NCBI GenBank assembly: GCA_004555155.1
Contig: SFJH01000002.1
Span: 69,621-133,620, forward strand
DNA: 64,000 nt
Reading direction: 5' to 3'
Source: Clostridiales bacterium
GTDB lineage: Bacteria > Bacillota > Clostridia > Christensenellales > Aristaeellaceae
The translations under genes were made by a program, and so were the position numbers. Position 1 is the first letter of the stretch. The number at the start of each line of letters is the position of its first letter. This document shows, piece after piece, positions 15,244-23,267 of this stretch. Under the pieces are notes generated by a model. The model searched no databases and was not told the origin of the DNA. It was given only the letters and a program-made list of their open reading frames with translations.

Positions 15244-18078
15244 TTACTTTTCCACTTCTTCCATGATGAAGCATTCGATGACGTCGTTTTCCTTGATGTC
15301 ATTGTAGTTTTCGATGCCGATACCGCACTCATAGCCGGTATTGACCTCCTTCGCGTCGTCCTTGAAACGCTTCAGGGAAGAGATCTTGCCCTCATGGATG
15401 ACGATGTTGTCACGCAGCAGGCGGATCTGCGCATTGCGCTGGATCTTGCCGTCGGTGACGTAGGAGCCCGCGATCGTGCCCACGCCGGAGACCTTGAACG
15501 GGCTGCGCACGGTGGCGTGACCCAGCAGAACTTCGCGGAACTTCGGAGCCAGCAGGCCCTTCATGGCGTTCTGCACATCCTCGATCGCCTGATAGATGAC
15601 GCGATAGAGGCGCACGTCGATCTTCTCGCGCTCCGCCATGTCGCGGGCGTTGTTGTCGGGACGGACGTTGAAGCCGATGATGATGGCGTTCGCCGTGGAA
15701 GCCAGCATGACGTCGGACTCGTTGACCGCGCCGACCGCGCCGTGAATGCAGCGCACGCGCACTTCGTCGTTGGAGAGCTTCTCCAGGGACTGACGCACCG
15801 CCTCGACGGAGCCCTGCACGTCGGCCTTGATGATGACGTTCAGATCCTTGATCTGACCCGCGGAGATCTGGCTGAACAGATCGTCCAGCGTCGTCTTCTG
15901 CTGATCCTTGATCAGCGCCGCGCGCAGCTTGTCCTTGCGCTCCTCGGCGACCTGACGGGACAGCTTGTCGTCGTCCACCGCGCTGATCTGATCGCCGGCG
16001 TCGGGAACGTCGTTGAATCCGATGACCTCCACAGGATCGGACGGGCCGGCCTCCTTCACGCGCTCGCCGCGGTCGTTGACCATGGCGCGGACGCGGCCGT
16101 AGGCCGTGCCGGCGACGATGGTATCGCCGATGCGCAGCGTGCCGTTCTTGACCAGCACGGTCGCCACCGGGCCGCGGCCCTTGTCCAGGCGCGCCTCAAT
16201 GATGATGCCGCGGGCCTTGCGGTTCGGGTTAGCCTTGTAATCCTGCACCTCCGCCACCAGCAGGATCATCTCGAGCAGCTGCTCGACGCCCTCGCCGGTG
16301 ATCGCGGAGACGGGAACCATGATCGTATCGCCGCCCCACTCCTCGCAGACCAGATCGTACTCGGTCAGCTGCTGCTTGATGCGGTCGGGATTGGCGGTGG
16401 GCTTATCCATCTTGTTGATGGCCACGATAATCTGAACGCCCGCGGACTTGGCATGGCTGATGGCCTCGATGGTCTGGGGCATGACGCCGTCGTCCGCCGC
16501 CACCACCAGCACGGCGATGTCCGTGGCCTGCGCGCCGCGCAGACGCATGGAGGTGAACGCCTCGTGTCCGGGGGTATCCAGGAAGGTGATCTGCTGACCC
16601 TTGAGGTCAACGGTATATGCGCCGATGTGCTGGGTAATGCCGCCCGCCTCGCCCGCGGTGACGCGGGAATTGCGGATGTAGTCCAGCAGCGAGGTCTTGC
16701 CGTGGTCGACGTGGCCCATGATGGTGACGACCGGCGGACGGGCGATCAGATCCTCTTCGGTATCCTCCACGTCCTCCTTCTCCAGCGCGTCCTCGGCGGT
16801 CTCGGCCAGCTTCAGCTCCAGCTCCACGCCGAACTCGGACGCGACCAGATTGGCCGTATCATAGTCCAGCTCGTTGTTGATCGTCGCGATGATGCCCAGC
16901 ATCATCAGCTTCTTGATGATCTCGCCCGCAGGCTTGCCGATGCGCTCGGTCAGGTCGCGCACGGTGATCGTCTCGGCGGTCATGACGGCCTTCTCGATCT
17001 TGATCGGCTCGATGAACGCCTTCTTCTGCGCGCCCTTCTTCTTGACCTTCTTGCCGCGTACGAACTCGTCGTCGTACCCGCCCATCATGGGCGTCTCCTT
17101 GCGGCGGTTGTTGCGGTTGGCCGCGCGCTCGGGATCGTTCTGGCGAACGTACTGCTTCTTATTCGGATCGTAGTTGGAAACGCGCTCCTTCTCCACCGCA
17201 GGCGCGAGATCGGGCATCTTGCTGCGCCCGAATCCGCCGGGACGACCGCCGCCCTGGCTGAATCCGCCCTGGCGCGGACCGCTCTGGCCCGGCTGCGCCG
17301 GACGGCCGAACGAACGCTGACCCGGCTGAGCGCCCTGCTGTCCCGGCTGTGCCGGACGGCCGAACGGACGCTGACCCGGCTGCTGCGCGCCCTGCTGGCC
17401 CGGCTGCACCGGACGGCCGAACGGGCGCTGACCCGGCTGCTGCGCGGTCTGCTGACCCGGCTGTACCGGACGGCCATACGGGCGCTGACCCGGCTGCTGC
17501 GCGGTCTGCTGACCCGGCTGTACCGGACGGCCATACGGGCGCTGGCCCGGCTGCTGCGCGGTCTGCTGACCCGGCTGCACCGGACGGCCATACGGACGCT
17601 GGCCCGGCTGCGCGCTCTGGGCGGCGGGCTGCTGAACGGGCCGCGCAGGCTGTGCGGGCTGCGGCTTCACCTCTGCGGGTTTTTTGGCCTCTGCGACAGC
17701 CTCCGCCTTCGCAGGCGCGGCGTCTGCGCGCTTTTCTTCGACAGCCTTCACCGTCTCCTTCGGGGCAATGGGCTGCTCCGGAGCCTTGACTTCTTCGGGC
17801 GCGGCCTTGGCATTCGTTTCGGACACCGGGATCTCCGGCACCTGCTCGCTGGAATATGCGGTCATGAACTGCGCGCTGGCCTCATACTGCTTTCTGAGTT
17901 CTTCCTTCGCTTCCCGTTCCTGACGTTCCTTCTCCTCGCGAACGAAACCATCCGAAATCTTGCGCAGAGAACCGAGCACGTCCTGAGACTGCTTGCGCAG
18001 GCGGGTCACGTTCTCCAGCATTCTGCCCGCATTCGTGCTCAATTCCTTGGTTGCGTCCTGAACCCTGACTTTGGTCAT
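15244..18078 (-). CDS. infB: Translation initiation factor IF-2
   Basis: IF-2 is the GTPase that brings initiator tRNA to the 30S subunit. From ATG 18078 it has 944 residues. The N-terminus MTKVRVQDATKEL is the conserved IF2 N domain, followed by a charged coiled region and a Pro/Gln/Gly repeat domain. After a second IF2_N domain comes the G domain with GHVDHGKTSLLDYIR, DTPGHEAF and NKMDKP, then domains II-IV. The frame is open to a TTG at 18117 that overlaps the upstream stop; the ATG is preferred on family alignment, with GGGGGTG about ten bases upstream. It belongs to the nusA operon. Confidence 0.95.
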   Translation of the reverse strand: MTKVRVQDATKELSTNAGRMLENVTRLRKQSQDVLGSLRKISDGFVREEKERQEREAKEELRKQYEASAQFMTAYSSEQVPEIPVSETNAKAAPEEVKAPEQPIAPKETVKAVEEKRADAAPAKAEAVAEAKKPAEVKPQPAQPARPVQQPAAQSAQPGQRPYGRPVQPGQQTAQQPGQRPYGRPVQPGQQTAQQPGQRPYGRPVQPGQQTAQQPGQRPFGRPVQPGQQGAQQPGQRPFGRPAQPGQQGAQPGQRSFGRPAQPGQSGPRQGGFSQGGGRPGGFGRSKMPDLAPAVEKERVSNYDPNKKQYVRQNDPERAANRNNRRKETPMMGGYDDEFVRGKKVKKKGAQKKAFIEPIKIEKAVMTAETITVRDLTERIGKPAGEIIKKLMMLGIIATINNELDYDTANLVASEFGVELELKLAETAEDALEKEDVEDTEEDLIARPPVVTIMGHVDHGKTSLLDYIRNSRVTAGEAGGITQHIGAYTVDLKGQQITFLDTPGHEAFTSMRLRGAQATDIAVLVVAADDGVMPQTIEAISHAKSAGVQIIVAINKMDKPTANPDRIKQQLTEYDLVCEEWGGDTIMVPVSAITGEGVEQLLEMILLVAEVQDYKANPNRKARGIIIEARLDKGRGPVATVLVKNGTLRIGDTIVAGTAYGRVRAMVNDRGERVKEAGPSDPVEVIGFNDVPDAGDQISAVDDDKLSRQVAEERKDKLRAALIKDQQKTTLDDLFSQISAGQIKDLNVIIKADVQGSVEAVRQSLEKLSNDEVRVRCIHGAVGAVNESDVMLASTANAIIIGFNVRPDNNARDMAEREKIDVRLYRVIYQAIEDVQNAMKGLLAPKFREVLLGHATVRSPFKVSGVGTIAGSYVTDGKIQRNAQIRLLRDNIVIHEGKISSLKRFKDDAKEVNTGYECGIGIENYNDIKENDVIECFIMEEVEK
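17278..17607 (-). repeat. Tandem 57-bp repeat inside infB
   Basis: About six in-frame units of 19 codons encode variants of PGQRPYGRPVQPGQQTAQQ; the first three are nearly identical and the later ones drift (Y to F, T to G, V to A). This gives a disordered proline/glutamine linker between the IF-2 N-terminal domains. Near-identity at DNA level suggests recent expansion by slippage or recombination, so copy number probably varies between strains. Confidence 0.9.
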
Positions 18079-18113
18079 TCCCTCAATGCACCCCCGATAG
18101 TAGACTGGTTGGC

Positions 18114-18413
18114 TCAATTTTCCTGACTGAGCTGTGCGACCCGATCGGCCAGCTTTGCATCCGTGATGCCGACCACCATGCGGCCTGGCTTTCCGATTGC
18201 GTCGCCGAGCTCAAACTCCGGCGCGGTCAGCAGCGTCACATGGTGATGGCTGCACGCGTCGGTTATGGATTTTACCGCATTGCCCGAAGCTCCCGCGTCG
18301 AGCACGACGGCATAGACGCCGCCTGCGCGGATCGATTGCAAGCATGCCTTTTCGCCGGAGATCAGCTTTCCCGCGCGGGCGCACAGGCCCAGCATGTTCA
18401 GCGCGCGGTTCAT
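18114..18413 (-). CDS. ylxQ: L7Ae/L30e-family K-turn-binding protein YlxQ
   Basis: A 99-residue RNA-binding protein of the ribosomal L7Ae family, known from Bacillus as YlxQ and able to bind kink-turn RNA. It shows ALNMLGLCARAGKLISGEKA at the N-terminus and VYAVVLDAGASGNAVKSI. ATG 18413 has AGGAG eight bases upstream; a GTG at 18419 overlaps the ylxR stop. Its stop overlaps the possible TTG start of infB. The position between ylxR and infB is conserved in Firmicutes. Confidence 0.88.
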   Translation of the reverse strand: MNRALNMLGLCARAGKLISGEKACLQSIRAGGVYAVVLDAGASGNAVKSITDACSHHHVTLLTAPEFELGDAIGKPGRMVVGITDAKLADRVAQLSQEN

Positions 18414-18415
18414 GC

Positions 18416-18688
18416 TCACTCCTGCGGACGGATCTGCGCCGCGAGCTGCTCGAACACCGCGTCGTCGATCCTGGCCTCAAGCGCGCGCTCCAGCGCGCGG
18501 GACTTCTGCGCCTTCTTCAGGCACTCGGCGCTTTCGCAGACGTACGCGCCGCGCCCCGGGGCCTTGCCCGTTCGGTCGATGGCGCAGTCGCCCTCCTGGG
18601 GCTTCACCACGCGCATCAGCTCCGCCTTGGGCTTCATCTCACGGCATCCCACGCACATGCGCATGGGAATCTTGCGCTTTTTCGGCAT
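18416..18688 (-). CDS. rnpM: YlxR family RNA-binding protein (RNase P modulator RnpM)
   Basis: A 90-residue YlxR protein, a family shown in Bacillus to bind RNase P RNA and modulate its activity. The hallmark MRMCVGCREMKPKAEL (two-cysteine motif) is near residue 10 and GRGAYVCES near 46. It is placed between nusA and ylxQ, 11 bp after nusA, as in other Firmicutes. Confidence 0.9.
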   Translation of the reverse strand: MPKKRKIPMRMCVGCREMKPKAELMRVVKPQEGDCAIDRTGKAPGRGAYVCESAECLKKAQKSRALERALEARIDDAVFEQLAAQIRPQE

Positions 18689-18699
18689 AGTCTTCCTCT

Positions 18700-19794
18700 T
18701 TATTCCTCGGTCTTCTCTTCATCCCCGGCCGTCTGCATGTCGGCCTCGACCTGGCTCTGGCTCTTGATGTCGATCTTCCAGCCGGTCAGCTTGGCGGCGA
18801 GGCGGGCGTTCTGGCCCTCCTTGCCGATGGCCAGCGACAGCTGGTTATCCGGCACGATGACGCGCGCGGACTTCTCCGTGTCGGAGACGAACACGCTGAT
18901 GACGCGCGCGGGATTGAGCGCGTTGGCGATGTATTCCGCCGGATCGTTCGACCACTTCACGATGTCGATCTTCTCGGTCTTGAGCTCGTTGACCACGTTC
19001 TCCACGCGCATGCCGCGCGGGCCCACGCAGGAGCCGACCGCATCGATCAGCGGATCGGTGGAGATCACGGCCATCTTCGTGCGGAAGCCCGCCTCGCGGG
19101 CGATGGACTTGATCTGCACGACGCCGGTCACAATCTCCGGAACCTCCAGCTCGAACAGGCGCTTGACCAGCCCGGGATGGGTGCGGGACACCATGATCTG
19201 CGGGCCGCGGCCCATGCGGGAGACCTCGAGCACATAGACCTTGATGCGGTCGTTGACGCTCAGCTCCTCGGTGGGCATCTGCTGCGCAGGCTCGAGCACA
19301 CCTTCGGTGCGGCCCAGCTCGACGAACACCTGCTTGTTCTCGATGCGCTGAACAATCGCCGTGAGAATCTCATTCTCCTTCTGGCTGTACTCATCGTAGA
19401 TCACGCCGCGCTCCGCCTCGCGCAGGTGCTGCACGACGACCTGCTTGGCCGTCTGCGCCGCAATGCGTCCGAAGTTCTTCGGCGTCACCTCGACCTCCAC
19501 CAGGTCGCCCAGCTCGTACTGGGGGCGGATGGCGCGGGCCTCCGCCAGCGTCATCTCGCACTGGGGATCCATTACCTCTTCGACAACCGCCTTGCGCGAG
19601 AAAATCTCCACCACGCCCTTGGACGGGTCGATCGTCGCGCGAACGTTCGCGTTCTTTCCAAAGTTCTTTTTATATGCGGAAATCAGCGCGGACTCGATCG
19701 CGGAGCAAAGCACATCCTTGTTGATTCTGCGCTCCTTGCTCACAAGATCCAGCGAGCTGAAAAACTCGACGGAATCAATGCCGCCGTTCGCCAT
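18700..19794 (-). CDS. nusA: Transcription termination/antitermination protein NusA
   Basis: NusA binds RNA polymerase and nascent RNA and modulates pausing, termination and antitermination. The 364-residue form has the N-terminal polymerase-binding domain (residues 1-125), an S1 domain with VFVELGRTEGVLEP, and two KH domains with DPLIDAVGSCVGPRGMRV and SLAIGKEGQNARLAAKLTG. It lacks the acidic repeats of the proteobacterial protein, as is usual in Firmicutes. GGAGGAG precedes ATG 19794. The leader of this operon contains an intrinsic-terminator-like hairpin that NusA could act on. Confidence 0.95.
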   Translation of the reverse strand: MANGGIDSVEFFSSLDLVSKERRINKDVLCSAIESALISAYKKNFGKNANVRATIDPSKGVVEIFSRKAVVEEVMDPQCEMTLAEARAIRPQYELGDLVEVEVTPKNFGRIAAQTAKQVVVQHLREAERGVIYDEYSQKENEILTAIVQRIENKQVFVELGRTEGVLEPAQQMPTEELSVNDRIKVYVLEVSRMGRGPQIMVSRTHPGLVKRLFELEVPEIVTGVVQIKSIAREAGFRTKMAVISTDPLIDAVGSCVGPRGMRVENVVNELKTEKIDIVKWSNDPAEYIANALNPARVISVFVSDTEKSARVIVPDNQLSLAIGKEGQNARLAAKLTGWKIDIKSQSQVEADMQTAGDEEKTEE

Positions 19795-19829
19795 GCGTAT
19801 CTCCTCCTTTATCCTGAAATGCCCCGGCC

Positions 19830-20306
19830 TCACTCCACAGGCACGTCGTCCTGCAGATCCGCCTCGTCAAAATCGATGATCGGGCGGACGATGGCGACGT
19901 CCTTCTTCGCAAAGGAGATCTCCTCCTCCGGGCCCGTTCGAATCACAATCATCCCGTCGCGCAGGCCCACCAGATCGCCGGTGAACTGCTTCGCGCCGTT
20001 GACCGGCCGATAGGTCTTCAGCTCGACGGCCAGTCCCTCTGCGCGCGCAAAGTCGCGCTCGGTCTTCAGCGGACGATCCGCTCCGGGAGAAGAAACTTCC
20101 ATATAGTCGTACTCCACCCGCTCCACCAGCGGCTGGATTCTTCTGTGAAAGTTTTCCAGTTCGTTCAGCGCGACGCCGCCCGGGCGATCGATATAAAAGC
20201 GCAGAAAATGGCCGGTCGGTTCTTTGACCAGCTCAACATCGATCAGCTCCAGCTGGAACTCATCGGCAATTTTCTGTGCAATTTGCGCTGCTTCCTTCAC
20301 CGGCAT
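19830..20306 (-). CDS. rimP: Ribosome maturation factor RimP
   Basis: RimP assists 30S maturation. The 158-residue product has an N-terminal domain with IDVELVKEPTGHFLRFYID, the VSSPGADRPL motif near 93, and a C-terminal SH3-like barrel (FTGDLVGLRDGMIVI). The start is uncertain: ATG 20306 has GAGG six bases upstream, while TTG 20321 sits eight bases after a stronger GGAGGGG. It is the first gene of the nusA-infB operon. Confidence 0.9.
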   Translation of the reverse strand: MPVKEAAQIAQKIADEFQLELIDVELVKEPTGHFLRFYIDRPGGVALNELENFHRRIQPLVERVEYDYMEVSSPGADRPLKTERDFARAEGLAVELKTYRPVNGAKQFTGDLVGLRDGMIVIRTGPEEEISFAKKDVAIVRPIIDFDEADLQDDVPVE

Positions 20307-20351
20307 GGACTGCCTCGGCAAGCAAACCCCTCCAAATCCGTATGTCCGTGT

Positions 20352-20376
20352 AAAAACACCGCCGGTTGCCGGCGGT
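20352..20376 (-). terminator. Leader attenuator ahead of rimP-nusA-infB
   Basis: In the minus-strand leader a perfect 8-bp GC-rich stem (20358-20365 with 20369-20376, loop of three) is followed by TGTTTTT (A-run 20352-20356). It lies about 65 bases after the predicted transcription start and 46 bases before rimP, so read-through is required for the whole operon. This is the form of an attenuator, possibly controlled by NusA itself. Confidence 0.75.
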
Positions 20377-20446
20377 TGTCGATCTGTACACGCTCGTGCG
20401 ATCCGTCCGCAGCCCCTGACGGGCCGCATCACTCCCACACGATATC

Positions 20447-20475
20447 ATTATACCACGACTTTTGCCAGAATACAA
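20447..20475 (-). promoter_or_regulatory. SigA-type promoter of the rimP operon
   Basis: TTGTAT (20470-20475) and TATAAT (20447-20452) on the minus strand are 17 bp apart. The predicted start is near 20440, giving a leader of about 135 bases that includes the attenuator hairpin. Confidence 0.75.
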
Positions 20476-20552
20476 CCGCCTTTTGCTCCAAAAGAACCCT
20501 TCAAATCGCAATTTTTGGTTATATTCTTGCTCCATCGCAGTCAAAACGCGAT

Positions 20553-21818
20553 TCAGTTCTCGCTGACCCGGATCTTTTCGACAGACGCGCCAATGCCGCG
20601 CAGCTTCTCATCGAAGCGCTCGTATCCGCGCAAAATGTAACCCACGCCGCCGATTTCCGTCGTCCCCTCCGCCATCAGCGCCGCGATCACCATGGCCGCG
20701 CCGGCGCGGAGATCCGTCGCGTTGACCCGCGCGCCCACCAGGCGCTCCACGCCGTTGATGATCGCCGTGGATTCGATCACGCGCACATTCGCGCCCATCT
20801 TCCGAAGCTCGTCCAGAAAGCGGAAACGGGATTCAAAGATGGTCTCGGTCACGATGCTGGTGCCGTTGGCCACCGTCAGCAGCGCGGACAGCGGCTGCTG
20901 CAGGTCGGTCGGGAAGCCTGGATAGCCCTGCGTCTTGACGTTGACCGCCCGGAAGTGGCCGTTGGAGCGCACGCGGATCCAGTCGTCCTCGCTCTGCACG
21001 TTCACGCCCATCTCCAGCAGCTTGGCAGAAAGCGCTTCCATGTGGGTGGGAATGACGCCGCTGATCACCACATCCCCCGCCGTCGCGGCGGCGGCAATCA
21101 TCAGCGTGCCGGTTTCAATCTGATCGGGCACCACGGTGTAATTCGCGCCATGCAGCGGTCGCCCGCCGCGGATGCGGATGACGTCCGTGCCCGCGCCCTT
21201 GACCACCGCGCCCATGCTGGACAGGAAGTTGGCCAAATCGACGATATGCGGCTCCTTGGCGGCATTGTGAATGCAGGTGGTGCCGCTGGCCGAGACGGCG
21301 GTCAGCATGCTGTTGACCGTCGCGCCCACGCTGGGCATGTCCAGATAGATATCGCCGCCGATCAGCTCATCCGCCTGGGCGACCAGCACGCCGCCCAGCG
21401 TCTCCACCTTCGCGCCCAGCGCGCACATGCCCTTGACCGTCTGATCGATGGGGCGCGCGCCGATGTCGCAGCCGCCCGGAAGCGGCACCTCCGCCCGCCG
21501 GAATACGCCCAGCAGGACGGGCGCAAAATAATAGGAAGCGCGCATGCGGCTGGCCAGCTCGTAGGGCGGATTGTACTTGTCGACCGTACGCGGGTCAATC
21601 CACATGGTATTCTCCCGGAATTCAACCTGCGCGCCCAGCCAGCGGAGCATCTCGATGATGACGTGCACATCGTTGATATCGGGGATATTTTCGATCGTGG
21701 ACGGCGAATCCGCAAGCAGCGCCGCCGGGATGATGGCCACCGCGGCGTTCTTGCCACCGCTGACCGTGACCTCGCCTTCCAGGCGAACGCCGCCGTTAAT
21801 TCGAAGCTTTTCCTTCAT
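20553..21818 (-). CDS. murA: UDP-N-acetylglucosamine 1-carboxyvinyltransferase MurA
   Basis: MurA adds enolpyruvate to UDP-GlcNAc, the first committed step of peptidoglycan synthesis. The 421-residue protein has SGGKNAAVAIIPAALLA at the N-terminus, the active-site loop LPGGCDIGARPID with the catalytic Cys (fosfomycin target) intact, and TFESRF-like TIFESRFRFLDELRKMGA near 320. ATG 21818 is preferred by alignment, with GGATGG upstream. It follows the FmdB gene by 49 bp and ends about 75 bp before the rimP promoter. Confidence 0.95.
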   Translation of the reverse strand: MKEKLRINGGVRLEGEVTVSGGKNAAVAIIPAALLADSPSTIENIPDINDVHVIIEMLRWLGAQVEFRENTMWIDPRTVDKYNPPYELASRMRASYYFAPVLLGVFRRAEVPLPGGCDIGARPIDQTVKGMCALGAKVETLGGVLVAQADELIGGDIYLDMPSVGATVNSMLTAVSASGTTCIHNAAKEPHIVDLANFLSSMGAVVKGAGTDVIRIRGGRPLHGANYTVVPDQIETGTLMIAAAATAGDVVISGVIPTHMEALSAKLLEMGVNVQSEDDWIRVRSNGHFRAVNVKTQGYPGFPTDLQQPLSALLTVANGTSIVTETIFESRFRFLDELRKMGANVRVIESTAIINGVERLVGARVNATDLRAGAAMVIAALMAEGTTEIGGVGYILRGYERFDEKLRGIGASVEKIRVSEN

Positions 21819-21867
21819 TTCAAACCATCCGGCACAAGCGCCGGCCCCTTTCATTGATCAGGAAGAC

Positions 21868-22074
21868 CTATTCTTTCCGTCCACCGCAGCCGGAGCATCC
21901 GGCACAGTTGCCGCCGCAGCCGCCCTTCGGCGCGCCGAAGGCGCATTTGCCCTGATAGACCCGCTCGACCTTTCCGCCGCACTTCTCACAAACCGCATCA
22001 TCCCTCTGGGAGATGGAGCGCAGCAGCTCAAAACGGTGACCGCATTCGGTGCACCGATAATCATACAACGGCAT
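21868..22074 (-). CDS. FmdB family zinc-ribbon protein
   Basis: A 68-residue protein starting MPLYDYRCTECGHRFELL, the signature of the FmdB/putative regulatory zinc ribbon. Two CxxC knuckles (CTEC and CEKC) form the ribbon, and a Gly/Cys-rich tail (GGCGGNCAGCSGCGG) adds more potential metal ligands. GGAGG is eleven bases before ATG 22074. Its role is not established; it is co-directional with murA behind a good promoter. Confidence 0.85.
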   Translation of the reverse strand: MPLYDYRCTECGHRFELLRSISQRDDAVCEKCGGKVERVYQGKCAFGAPKGGCGGNCAGCSGCGGRKE

Positions 22075-22128
22075 TGAAGAACAACCTCCATACGGCAGCA
22101 ATGCTGATTGAAAACTACCGTACCTTGT

Positions 22129-22157
22129 ATTATACATGATCGATCCGGTTCAGGCAA
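22129..22157 (-). promoter_or_regulatory. SigA-type promoter of fmdB-murA
   Basis: TTGCCT (22152-22157) and TATAAT (22129-22134) on the minus strand are 17 bp apart, about 50 bp before the FmdB start. Confidence 0.7.
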
Positions 22158-22229
22158 GTGTATTTACGATGATATTACCGGAATTCCGCCAAATTCCGCA
22201 CAAAATGTGCTGCGAAACACATTCTTTCG

Positions 22230-22258
22230 TTGCCAAATCGCCCCTGATATGCTAAAAT
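22230..22258 (+). promoter_or_regulatory. SigA-type promoter of the alpha/beta-hydrolase gene
   Basis: TTGCCA (22230-22235) and TAAAAT (22253-22258) are 17 bp apart on the plus strand, 35 bp before the GTG start at 22294. Confidence 0.65.
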
Positions 22259-22293
22259 GAGCATAGTTTTGTCGAAACAGGGGTGTTGGGCGC

Positions 22294-23115
22294 GTGACCG
22301 AGGAAAGTCAATATCTGACCTTTATGGGGATCCGCGTCCATTTTACCGTCGCGCAACCCGAAACAGCATTGAAAAACCGCGTGCTGCTGCTGTGCTCGCC
22401 GCTGATCACCACGTTTCACTGGCGCAAGCTGATCCCGGAGCTTTCCCAGCTGGGCTGCCTGACCGTCATGGTGGACCTGCCCGGCTTCGGCCGCAGCGAC
22501 TGCACCGGCGAGGTTCCCCAGGATCACGATCTGCGCGCCAGCATGCTCTGGGGCATTCTGGACGATGTGGACAGCGCGACGCAGTCGCCGCTGTCGCTGT
22601 GGCACCTCATCGGCCACGGCAGCGCCTGCTCCACCATTCTGCGCATGGCCAACCAGTATCCCGACTCCACCAAATCCCAGGTGCACATCAGCCCCACCTT
22701 CTCCCTGGAGCTTCCTGACGATCGCGGACAGTCGATGCGCCGCTGGTACGACGTCACTGTTCGCTCGGAAGCCCGCTTCCGGGATCTGATCGAGCACTAT
22801 TCCGGCTATCCGCTGGACGATTACATCCTCGACCGCATGCGTCGGCCGCTGATGCGCCCGGGCGCGCGGGAGAACTTTCTGCGCATGCTCCGCCATGCGT
22901 CTCATCCCCCGCAGGAGGGCATGGGCTTCTGCCCCACCATGGCGCTGTGGGGCGGCCGCGATCTGCTGATGGATCAGCGCTCGGTGGAGGAGGTGCGCCG
23001 GCTGCTCCCGGACGCGGAGATGCACGTGCTCAAGTCCGCCGGACATTTCCCCATGGAGACCCATAGCAAGGCCATCCGCGACTATCTGCGCGGCTGGATC
23101 CGATACAACGACTGA
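22294..23115 (+). CDS. Alpha/beta-hydrolase fold protein with altered nucleophile elbow
   Basis: A 273-residue alpha/beta-hydrolase. The oxyanion region LLLCSPLITTFHWRKLIP, the strand VMVDLPGFGRSD, the acid region LWGGRDLLMD and the C-terminal histidine motif KSAGHFPMET all match the fold. The nucleophile elbow, however, reads LIGHGSACS instead of GHSxG, so the expected Ser is Gly with a Ser one position later. It may be non-hydrolytic or use a shifted nucleophile. The GTG start at 22294 has AGGGGTG eight bases upstream. Confidence 0.8.
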   Translation: MTEESQYLTFMGIRVHFTVAQPETALKNRVLLLCSPLITTFHWRKLIPELSQLGCLTVMVDLPGFGRSDCTGEVPQDHDLRASMLWGILDDVDSATQSPLSLWHLIGHGSACSTILRMANQYPDSTKSQVHISPTFSLELPDDRGQSMRRWYDVTVRSEARFRDLIEHYSGYPLDDYILDRMRRPLMRPGARENFLRMLRHASHPPQEGMGFCPTMALWGGRDLLMDQRSVEEVRRLLPDAEMHVLKSAGHFPMETHSKAIRDYLRGWIRYND

Positions 23116-23117
23116 CC

Positions 23118-23170
23118 GGCTCCCGCTCGGGAGCCCCGAGGGCGGAGCGCAGGCTCCTCCCTCTCTTTTA
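23118..23170 (+). terminator. Double hairpin terminator after the hydrolase gene
   Basis: A 7-bp stem (23118-23124 with 23129-23135) is followed by an 11-bp stem with one mismatch (23138-23148 with 23153-23163) and then TCTTTTATTA. The second hairpin with its U-rich tail is a typical intrinsic terminator. Confidence 0.85.
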
Positions 23171-23200
23171 TTATACGGCCCCGGATTCATAATATATCCG

Positions 23201-23229
23201 TTGACACATCGCCGAAACGAACGTACAAT
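23201..23229 (+). promoter_or_regulatory. SigA-type promoter of the mscS gene set
   Basis: A consensus TTGACA (23201-23206) is 17 bp from TACAAT (23224-23229). It drives the run of co-directional genes from mscS onward. Confidence 0.8.
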
Positions 23230-23267
23230 AGGAATTGACGGAATCTGAATTGAAACGGAGGCTGCAC

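Noticed and set aside
17278..17607. A possible CRISPR-like array
   Set aside because: The regular 57-bp units are in frame within infB and have no unique spacers.
15394..18126. A 910-codon open frame on the strand opposite infB
   Set aside because: It is a product of GC-rich codon usage; the encoded string is His/Leu/Asp-rich low-complexity sequence with no ribosome-binding site, and infB on the other strand is certain. The same holds for long frames opposite pnp, typA, prfC and recD2.
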